DNA from: Solirubrobacteraceae bacterium
GTDB lineage: Bacteria > Actinomycetota > Thermoleophilia > Solirubrobacterales > Solirubrobacteraceae
Length of the DNA: 14,002 nucleotides
Direction of reading: 5' to 3'
Assembly: GCA_025928415.1 (NCBI GenBank)
Contig: JAICJK010000018.1
Coordinates: 1-14,002, forward strand
The notes below the pieces were generated by a model. That model had not been told where the DNA came from, did not search any database, and worked only from the letters and a program-made list of their open reading frames with translations. Positions within the stretch are counted from its first letter, which is position 1. Every line of letters begins with the position of its first letter. A program made the translations under genes and the position numbers. Shown here one piece after another: positions 6,828 to 14,002 of the stretch.

Positions 6828-7831
6828 GTCGGGTGCTCCCGCACGTCTCGCCACGAGGGCCCCACCGGCCCGCTGAAGTTGCCCGCCGCGCGCAGCACGC
6901 CGTCCCCGCCCACGTAGAGCGGGAGCTGGGGCAGCGGGCGCCCGGCGGGCCCGAAGATCACCGTGCCGCCGCTGGCCGGGTCGAACGTCGAGTAGTGGCA
7001 GGGGCAGACCATCGCCGGCTTGGACGACGTGGGCGGGAACAGCGGCGTGCGGTACAGCGCGATCGCGCAGCCCGCGTGGGTGCAGATCTTCGAGTAGGCC
7101 AGCACTCCGCCGGGCGCCCAGCCGGCCCGCTCGGCAGGCAGGCGCAGCGCGCTCGGGGGCAGCCGGACGACGATCACCGGCGCGCCGATCTCGTCGTGGT
7201 TGGCGTGCTCGGGGAACGCGGTGTAGAACGTCCCCTCCTCGACCTGGTCGGCGAACATCGGCAGGCCGTCGCTGCCGATCAGCCGCAGCCCGCGCCGCCA
7301 CGGCGTGTTCGCCAGCGAGCTGGTGTCCAGCCACGGGCCGAGCGACAGGACCGGCGTGACGAGCGCGGCGCCGACCGCCGCCGTGGCCGCGCCCCCCGTC
7401 GTCATCAGCAGCCGCTTGCGCGTGAACCGGCTGCCGCTCTCCTCCACGATCTGCACGAGCTCCTGCTGCTCTTCGGGATGGCCGGCGGGCGGGTACTCCT
7501 CCTCGTTCTCCTCGGTGACGATCAGGCGCTTGCCGACGAGGATCAGCGCCGCGGCGAGGAACGTGAAGCACGCGCCGATCGCGATGCCGAGCAGCTGCGT
7601 CTGGTTGCCGATCGCGTCGATCGCGTAGACGACGATGAAGCCGACGGCGCACAGCGTCGCCGCGACGAGCAGCAGCAGGACGGCGATCTCGGCGCCGGGC
7701 TCGGGGTCGCCCGCCGGGACGATCCGGCCGTCGTCGCCGGCGTCGGCGTCGGCGCCGCGGCCCTCGCGGTGCCGGGCCCAGCCGAGCGCCGCGACGATCG
7801 CCATCAGCAGCCACCGGCCGAGCCGCCTCAC
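6824..7831 (-). CDS. qcrA: Ubiquinol/menaquinol-cytochrome c reductase Rieske iron-sulfur subunit
   Basis: 335 residues. The 2Fe-2S motifs are C250-T-H252-A-G-C255 and C276-P-C278-H279: C250, H252, C276 and H279 bind the cluster, and C255-C278 would form the disulfide. Three membrane segments precede the Rieske domain (about 48-71, 79-100, 144-163), as in actinobacterial QcrA, where the last helix is inserted by the Tat pathway. Before that helix the sequence is TRKRLLM (137-143), with R-K in place of the twin arginines. A short extra hydrophobic patch (7-17) lies at the very N-terminus. GTG 7831 has GGTGGAG just upstream and follows the qcrC stop by 13 bases; an ATG at codon 10 is a less supported alternative. 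It passes electrons from quinol to QcrC. Confidence 0.95.
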   Translation of the reverse strand: MRRLGRWLLMAIVAALGWARHREGRGADADAGDDGRIVPAGDPEPGAEIAVLLLLVAATLCAVGFIVVYAIDAIGNQTQLLGIAIGACFTFLAAALILVGKRLIVTEENEEEYPPAGHPEEQQELVQIVEESGSRFTRKRLLMTTGGAATAAVGAALVTPVLSLGPWLDTSSLANTPWRRGLRLIGSDGLPMFADQVEEGTFYTAFPEHANHDEIGAPVIVVRLPPSALRLPAERAGWAPGGVLAYSKICTHAGCAIALYRTPLFPPTSSKPAMVCPCHYSTFDPASGGTVIFGPAGRPLPQLPLYVGGDGVLRAAGNFSGPVGPSWRDVREHPT

Positions 7832-7844
7832 GACTCCACCCGCC

Positions 7845-8654
7845 TCACGAGCGCACCCGCTTGCCGATCAGCACGCACGTGCCGACGAGCACCACCGCGG
7901 CGATGAACCAGGTGACGAGGCCCTCGGGGAACGGCCCCAGGTTGGAGATGCCCCAGCCGCCCCGGTCCGACGGGCTCTTGGTCCACTGCACGTAGCGCAC
8001 GATGTCCTGCAGCTCGGCGTCGCTGATCTGATGCTTGGAGAAGCTCGGCATCAGGTAGGGGCCGATGCGGACCGCCTCGGCGACCTGGGTGGGCGTCGCG
8101 TTCTGCAGCGGCGGGACGCGGGCTCCGGTCACCACGCCTCCCTGGGCCATGACCTGATGGCAGCCGGCGCAGTGCTCGGTGAACAGCTCGCGCCCGCGGC
8201 CGAGGTCCCCCTGCGCGGGATGAACGCTGGGGATCGGGGGTCCCTTGCCGAGCGAGGCGACGTAGGCGGTCAAGGCCTTGATCTCGTTGTCGTGCAGCAG
8301 CGTGCGGCTGCGCTGCGGCTGCTCGCTCGGCTTTCCGAGCGGCATGTACCCGGTCCGCAGGTAGAAGTCGGCCGCCAGCGCGCCCACGCCGCGCAGCGGC
8401 GGGCCGGCGCCGGCCACGTCGCCGACGCCGCGGCGGCCCTCGGCCGGCGCGATCCCGAAGCCGCTCCCGCCGTGGCACGTCGAGCAGTTGCCGGCGAAGA
8501 GCTGGGCGCCGAGCTGCAGCGGCGACATCCTGGCCGCCTTGTCGGGGTCGGGGCGCACGATGCCGACGGGCGGCTGGGCGACGGCCGTCGCCGTGGCGAG
8601 GCCCGAGGCCAGGACGGCGAGCGCGACGATGCGGGCGAGCTGAGCGCGCGGCAT
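7845..8654 (-). CDS. qcrC: Diheme cytochrome c subunit of the bc complex
   Basis: 269 residues. A signal-like N-terminus (about 1-27, ending TAVAQ) is followed by two cytochrome c domains with heme motifs C57-S-T-C60-H61 and C162-A-G-C165-H166; likely distal ligands are M104 and M202. A C-terminal TM helix (245-264) with a basic end (KRVRS) anchors it, the layout of actinobacterial QcrC, which replaces cytochrome c1. The start ATG 8654 is three bases past the previous stop. It should take electrons from the Rieske protein and pass them on to the monoheme lipoprotein or directly to CtaC. Confidence 0.93.
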   Translation of the reverse strand: MPRAQLARIVALAVLASGLATATAVAQPPVGIVRPDPDKAARMSPLQLGAQLFAGNCSTCHGGSGFGIAPAEGRRGVGDVAGAGPPLRGVGALAADFYLRTGYMPLGKPSEQPQRSRTLLHDNEIKALTAYVASLGKGPPIPSVHPAQGDLGRGRELFTEHCAGCHQVMAQGGVVTGARVPPLQNATPTQVAEAVRIGPYLMPSFSKHQISDAELQDIVRYVQWTKSPSDRGGWGISNLGPFPEGLVTWFIAAVVLVGTCVLIGKRVRS

Positions 8655-8657
8655 CGG

Positions 8658-9020
8658 CTACTGCCCGTAGAGGTAGGCGACGATGTCGGCGGCGGCGGCG
8701 GAGTCGACGCCGAGATCGGGCATCACGCCGCCGGGCAGGATCTGCTGGGGGCTCATGATCCAGCGCACCGCGTTGGACGGCGTGTTGGTCAGGCGCCCGC
8801 CCGCGATGTAGTGGCGGGCGGAGAAGTCCACGAGCGACGGGCCGACGCGACCCTCGGCGCCGTCGACGCCGGAGATCTGGTGACAGGCGCCGCAGCCGAT
8901 CTGGACGATGTCCGCGTGGCCGCGATCGGCGCTCGCCCCGGGCAGCGCGCGCGGGCTCGAGCCGCAGCCCGCCAGCAGGGCCGCGGCGCCGGCCGCGATC
9001 AGCAGCGGCGGGCGCGTCAT
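8658..9020 (-). CDS. Monoheme cytochrome c lipoprotein
   Basis: 120 residues. The signal peptide ends in a lipobox LLAGC with C19 as the lipidated cysteine, so the protein is tethered outside the membrane. One heme motif, C43-G-A-C46-H47, with probable distal ligand M100 in GGVMPDLG, and conserved class I features (GRVGPSL before the middle helix, a DIVAYLY C-terminal helix). ATG 9020 overlaps the preceding stop (ATGA). Lying between the oxidase and bc genes, it most likely shuttles electrons between them or to the CtaC cytochrome domain. Its sequence resembles the cytochrome c domain of CtaC (both have a VGP(S/D)L stretch), so it may derive from it; this is inference. Confidence 0.88.
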   Translation of the reverse strand: MTRPPLLIAAGAAALLAGCGSSPRALPGASADRGHADIVQIGCGACHQISGVDGAEGRVGPSLVDFSARHYIAGGRLTNTPSNAVRWIMSPQQILPGGVMPDLGVDSAAAADIVAYLYGQ

Positions 9021-9403
9021 GACTGCACGCACCGGTCGGTGAAGGTCGCGCCCAAGCCCGCCATCAGGATCAGCCAGATGAACAGCGAGCTGATCGTCAG
9101 GCCGAGGATCGACATGAAGCGCAGCCGCGCCGCGTGGGGGATCTCGCCCTCGTCGGCGGAGCTGATCGTCCGGTACAGCACCGCGGCCGCCCCCAGTCCG
9201 AGCACCCCGATCACCGCCGCCGCGGCGAGCGCCGCGATCGCCCATCCGTGCACGGGCAGCGACCACGTGGTGCCGGCGGCGTTGCACTGCGCGAACTGGA
9301 ACGACAGCCCGATCAGGAACTGCGTCATCCACGCCAGCGGTGCGCCGAGCAGCCCGAACCACTGCAGGGCGTCCAGCGGGAGCTTGCGGCGAGTGGCGCT
9401 CAC
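9017..9403 (-). CDS. Three-TM membrane protein of the oxidase cluster, unknown function
   Basis: 128 residues starting at GTG 9403, overlapping the ctaE stop (GTGA), with its own stop overlapping the cytochrome c lipoprotein start. Three hydrophobic segments: about 13-37 (with GAPLAWMTQFLIG), 54-78 and 97-120. Cysteines C40 (just after TM1) and C125 (just after TM3) would lie on the same, probably outer, side and could pair. I cannot name the family with confidence; small LGAPLAW...C proteins are familiar from caa3 oxidase clusters. Given the translational coupling on both sides, a small oxidase subunit (in the place of subunit IV/CtaF) or an assembly factor is plausible. Longer reading of the frame upstream runs antiparallel features of ctaE and was rejected. 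Confidence 0.8.
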   Translation of the reverse strand: MSATRRKLPLDALQWFGLLGAPLAWMTQFLIGLSFQFAQCNAAGTTWSLPVHGWAIAALAAAAVIGVLGLGAAAVLYRTISSADEGEIPHAARLRFMSILGLTISSLFIWLILMAGLGATFTDRCVQS

Positions 9404-10016
9404 AGCGACGGCGAGAGCTGCGTCAGGACGACGATGATCGCCATCAGGTTGACGAAGTGCCAGTACAGCGCGATCGCGCGGACCCCCACCGCGCGGTAGT
9501 CGGTCAGGCCGCCGATCAGCCGGATCAGGATCCCGACGTCGAGCAGCAGGCCGATCGCGACGTGGGCGTGATGGGCCACGATCATCGTGAAGTAGATCGA
9601 GCCGTAGGCGGTGGCGGCCGGGCTGAAGTCGAGCAGGTCGTTGCGCAGCAGGATGATCTGCACCGCCAGATAGCCCGCCTGGACCAGCATCGCCAGCACG
9701 ATCAGCGCGCGCGTCGGGCCCACGCGCCCCGCCCGCGTCGCCACCGCCGCGAGCTGCATCGGCACGCTGGTGAGCAGCAGCACGCCCATCATCACCAGTG
9801 GCAGCGCGACGCTCGGCGCAGCGATGCCGCGCGGCGGCCACTGCGTGGCCTGGAAGCGCAGGTAGTAGTAGGTCCCGACGATCGCCAGCAGCAGCGTCGC
9901 CTCGGTGGCGATCAGCAGGACGATCCCCCACCAGCCGTTGGGCTGGGAGAGGCGGTTGCGCTCGACGCCGCGGATCTCCGCGCCGCCGGACGCCTCGGTG
10001 CTGCGGGTGACCGCGC

Positions 10017-10020
<4 letters not shown>
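9400..10020 (-). CDS. ctaE: Cytochrome c oxidase subunit III (five-TM form)
   Basis: 206 residues, five TM helices (about 32-55, 71-94, 104-125, 139-168, 181-201). Subunit III features are the conserved Glu E40 in LIATEATLL, AYGSIYFTMIVAHHAHV (138-154) and RAIALYWHFVN (181-191). The protein lacks the first two helices of the seven-TM mitochondrial form, matching the two extra helices at the end of CtaD, as in Bacillus caa3. ATG 10020 overlaps the ctaD stop (ATGA). It supports subunit I and its D-channel rather than carrying redox centres. Confidence 0.93.
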
Positions 10021-11924
<1,904 letters not shown>

Positions 11925-11928
11925 GGCG

Positions 11929-12942
11929 TCAGCGCAGGCTCTGCAGGTAGTCGAGCACGGCCTGGAAGTCGGCCCCGCCGAGGGCGATCGCCGGCATCTT
12001 GGCGCCCGGCTTGATGTGCTGCGGGTCGAGGATCCAGCCGCCGAGATAGCCGCGGCGGTTGGGGATCGTGAGCGCCGCGAGCGTGGTGCGCGTGGCGAGA
12101 TGCGTCAGGTCCGGGCCGACCTCGCCGTGCGCGGATGTCCCGCGGATCGTGTGGCAGCTCGCGCAGGCGCTGGCGACGAAGACCTGCTCGCCGCGGGTCA
12201 GCTCCGGGGAGGACGGCGCCCGCCGCGGGGCCGCCATGTTCCGCAGCCAGGCCCGGAAGCGGTCGGGCGGCTGCGCGAACACCTTCATCGACATGTGCGC
12301 GTGCTGGGGCCCGCAGAACTCCGCGCACTGGCCGCGGTAGACCCCGGGGCGGTCGGCGTAGAGCAGGACGCGGTTGCGGTGCCCGGGGATCATGTCGATC
12401 TTGCGGTTGAGCTCCGGGACCCACAGGGAGTGGATGACGTCGGTCGTGGTGGCGACGACGTTGACGCGCGTGCGCGCGGGGATGTGGATCTCGTTGGCGG
12501 TGACCGCCGTAGTCCCGGGGTAGCGGACCTCCCAGAACCACTGGTGGCCGATCACCTGGATGGTCATCGCGGTCGACGCGGTCTTCGGCGCCTGCGTCGC
12601 CGACACGACCGAGAAGTTCGCGACCACGAACAGGGCGATCAGCGTGACCACGGGCACCGCGATCCCGAAGGTCACGACGAGCCCGGTGGTGAGGCCCTCG
12701 TCCTCGCCGAACACCGGCAGGCCGCGCTTGCGGCGGCGCGTCCAGCCGAGCAGCAGCAGGAACAGCGCCCCGAAGAAGACGACCCCGGCCGCGCCGAGCA
12801 TCCACCACCAGAGGGTGGCGATGTCTCGCGAGGCCTTGCTGTGGGGCGAGAGCGTCGACTGGTCGCCACAGCCCGCCGCCAGCAGGGCGAGCGCCGCGAA
12901 CAGGATCACGGCGACCGCGTGGCGACGACCCGCGCCGGTCAT
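11929..12942 (-). CDS. ctaC: Cytochrome c oxidase subunit II with fused cytochrome c domain (caa3-type)
   Basis: 337 residues. The signal peptide ends in lipobox LLAAGC (C25), then two TM helices (about 42-66, 85-109). The CuA site is complete: H171, C206, E208, C210, H214 and M217 (CAEFCGPQHAHM), after the aromatic GHQWFWEV (132-139). A C-terminal cytochrome c domain (about 248-337) has C260-A-S-C263-H264 and probable ligand M316 (KPGAKMPAI). This makes the enzyme caa3-type: electrons pass heme c to CuA to CtaD. ATG 12942 is chosen over GTG 13062 because it begins a lipoprotein signal directly, while the 40 codons upstream use many A/T-ending or rare codons (ACA, CGA, CTT, CCT, GGA, AGG) unlike the genes here. 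First gene of the eight-gene cluster. Confidence 0.94.
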   Translation of the reverse strand: MTGAGRRHAVAVILFAALALLAAGCGDQSTLSPHSKASRDIATLWWWMLGAAGVVFFGALFLLLLGWTRRRKRGLPVFGEDEGLTTGLVVTFGIAVPVVTLIALFVVANFSVVSATQAPKTASTAMTIQVIGHQWFWEVRYPGTTAVTANEIHIPARTRVNVVATTTDVIHSLWVPELNRKIDMIPGHRNRVLLYADRPGVYRGQCAEFCGPQHAHMSMKVFAQPPDRFRAWLRNMAAPRRAPSSPELTRGEQVFVASACASCHTIRGTSAHGEVGPDLTHLATRTTLAALTIPNRRGYLGGWILDPQHIKPGAKMPAIALGGADFQAVLDYLQSLR

Positions 12943-13073
12943 CGACGGCGCGCCGTGCGCTCCCGCCGCCGGGCTCGGCGTCGGAGGTCGGGGTGTCGAA
13001 GCGGCAGCGGCATGCGACCTGGCGGCGACGGGTCCAAGCACCCTCTCGAAGCCGGGCGGCACCTACCCGAGCG
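12943..13073 (-). other. Probable untranslated leader of the respiratory operon
   Basis: This stretch is open in frame with ctaC but its codon use is unlike the genes around it, and the predicted protein is low in complexity (Ala/Pro/Ser). With the -10-like TATGCT at 13086-13081, it would be an mRNA leader of about 130 bases. It includes a GGCGCGCC palindrome (12947-12954) close to the ctaC start. No known riboswitch was recognised. Confidence 0.45.
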
Positions 13074-13080
13074 CGGCGCG

Positions 13081-13086
13081 AGCATA
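13081..13086 (-). promoter_or_regulatory. -10 element (TATGCT) for the ctaC-qcrB operon
   Basis: TATGCT on the minus strand matches TANNNT and is one of few A/T-rich patches in the gap between the divergent genes. No -35 match is seen 17 bases upstream. Transcription would begin near 13074. Confidence 0.4.
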
Positions 13087-13148
13087 ACCGCGGCGACCGG
13101 CGCTCCCGGGCCCGCTGTCCGCCCAGGGACCCGCTTCAGCGGCGTCCC

Positions 13149-13158
13149 CCCGGGTAGG
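13149..13158 (+). promoter_or_regulatory. CCCCGGGTAG motif before the ferritin-like gene
   Basis: CCCCGGGTAG ends 10 or so bases before ATG 13168 and repeats the motif found at the same place before ctaG. The TAGGCC it starts does not fully fit TANNNT, and no Shine-Dalgarno is visible, so a leaderless promoter is possible but unproven. Confidence 0.35.
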
Positions 13159-13167
13159 CCCCGGCGC

Positions 13168-14002
13168 ATGGCCGAGCGCACCTTCCACGAGCAGATCACC
13201 AAGCACCTCACCGACGTGCACGCCATCGAGCAGCAGGCGATCGCGCAGCTCCGCCTGGCGCCGCGGATCGCCGGGGACCCGGAGCTCGCCCGCATGTTCT
13301 CCGAGCACGAGCGCGAGAGCGAGGGCCACGAGCGGCTGGTCCGCGAGCAGCTCGAGGCGCGCGGCGCGAAGCCGTCGGCGGTCAAGGACGTGGCGGGCCG
13401 CGTCGGCGGCTGGGGCATGGTGCTGTTCGCGAAGGTCAACCCGGACACGCCCGGCAAGCTGGCCGCGCACGCGTTCTCCTACGAGCACATGGAGCTCGCC
13501 GCCTACGAGCTGCTGCGCCGCATCGCCGAGCGCGCCGGCGAGGAGCCCGTCCGGGTGATGGCCGAGCGGATCGGCGCCGACGAGCGGGCGATGGCCGATC
13601 GCATCGGCGAGCGCTGGGACCGCGCGGTCGACGCCGCGCTGCGCGAGAAGGGCGCGGAGGACCTGTCCAAGGACATCGTCAAGTACCTGCGCGACGCCCA
13701 CGCGCTCGAGGCCCAGGCCATGCAGCTGCTGGAGGCCGGGCCGGCGATCGCCGGCTTCGAAGCACTGGCCGCGGTCTTCCGCGAGCACCTCGAGCAGACC
13801 TCCGAGCATCAGCGGCTGGTCGACGAGCGGCTGTCGGCGCTCGGCTCCGGCCCCGGGCGCTTCCAGGCCGGCGCGCTGCGCGCCGGCGCGCTGAACATGG
13901 GCACGTTCTTCAAGGCCCAGCCCGACAGCCCGGTGAAGATCGCCGGCTTCGCCTACGCCTTCGAGGCCCTGGAGATGGGCGCCTACGAGCTGCTCATGCG
14001 CA
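13168..14002 (+). CDS. Ferritin-like protein of the DUF892/YciE type, tandem domains, 3' truncated
   Basis: 278 residues are visible and the frame is open at the window edge, so the C-terminus is missing. The protein is all helical, charged and soluble, with no signal peptide. Residues 12-118 and 172-278 are two copies of one unit, aligning without gaps at an offset of 160: E21/E181 (HAIE, HALE), E46-H47/E206-H207, H54/H214, E106/E266, E109/E269 and AYELL 112-116/272-276. The repeated Glu and His suggest metal (di-iron) sites of a ferritin-like four-helix bundle, as in DUF892 proteins linked to stress. ATG 13168 follows the CCCCGGGTAG motif. It is divergent from the respiratory operon; any link to it is unknown. 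Family call rests on pattern, not a search. Confidence 0.65.
   Translation, partial: MAERTFHEQITKHLTDVHAIEQQAIAQLRLAPRIAGDPELARMFSEHERESEGHERLVREQLEARGAKPSAVKDVAGRVGGWGMVLFAKVNPDTPGKLAAHAFSYEHMELAAYELLRRIAERAGEEPVRVMAERIGADERAMADRIGERWDRAVDAALREKGAEDLSKDIVKYLRDAHALEAQAMQLLEAGPAIAGFEALAAVFREHLEQTSEHQRLVDERLSALGSGPGRFQAGALRAGALNMGTFFKAQPDSPVKIAGFAYAFEALEMGAYELLMR

Noticed and set aside
4611..6917. A 768-codon plus-strand open frame over ctaG and qcrB
   Set aside because: Composition is Arg/Ala/His/Gln-rich without domains; it is a shadow of ctaG and antisense to qcrB, a common effect in very GC-rich DNA.
7635..9437. A 600-codon plus-strand open frame antisense to qcrC, the cytochrome c lipoprotein and the 3-TM gene
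   Set aside because: It opposes four well supported coupled genes with heme motifs and has no family-like features.
12943..13062. GTG 13062 as the ctaC start
   Set aside because: It would place 40 low-complexity residues with rare codons before a good lipoprotein signal peptide.
13063..13809. A 248-codon minus-strand open frame opposite the ferritin-like gene
   Set aside because: The plus-strand frame shows a precise internal duplication and a start motif, while the minus frame looks like its shadow.

Overview
The window is very GC-rich with strong G/C bias at third codon positions. It encodes an actinobacterial-style respiratory chain: diheme QcrC, a multi-TM Rieske protein and a cytochrome b with a PDWY motif. 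This best fits a high-GC actinobacterium, possibly of the Thermoleophilia/Solirubrobacterales type. That placement is inference from gene content and style, not from a marker gene.

Layout. (1) 1-1364, plus strand: the 3' end of a UDPGP-family UTP-sugar-1-phosphate uridylyltransferase, overlapping by ATGA a complete galactokinase; together a small galactose/UDP-sugar operon. (2) 1399-1914, minus: an unrecognised secreted protein with atypical codon use. (3) 2067-4415, minus: a three-gene unit of a solute:sodium symporter-family transporter and two small two-TM membrane proteins, each start supported by a good Shine-Dalgarno. (4) 4564-5460, plus: a CtaG-type cytochrome oxidase assembly protein, probably leaderless, whose 3' end overlaps qcrB tail to tail. 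(5) 5412-12942, minus: eight tightly packed genes in the order ctaC, ctaD, ctaE, a 3-TM protein, a monoheme cytochrome c lipoprotein, qcrC, qcrA, qcrB. Most junctions are 4-base start/stop overlaps or gaps of a few bases. (6) 13168 to the window end, plus, divergent from ctaC: a ferritin-like protein built from two copies of one unit, cut by the window edge.

How the genes work together. The minus-strand cluster encodes a whole quinol-to-oxygen path as one transcription unit. QcrB and QcrA oxidise menaquinol, the diheme QcrC and a small cytochrome c lipoprotein carry electrons, and a caa3-type oxidase (CtaC with CuA plus a fused cytochrome c domain, CtaD, CtaE) reduces oxygen. CtaG on the opposite strand would help deliver copper to that oxidase. 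No mobile element, CRISPR array, rRNA or tRNA was seen.

Most interesting points: CtaD has glutamine where A-type oxidases carry the K-channel lysine, while every other metal, heme and D-channel residue checked is present; the cluster carries extra c-type hemes compared with the usual actinobacterial III-IV supercomplex; the QcrA Tat motif reads R-K instead of R-R; galK is coupled to a UDPGP-type enzyme; and a CCCCGGGTAG motif lies exactly 10 bases before two different start codons.
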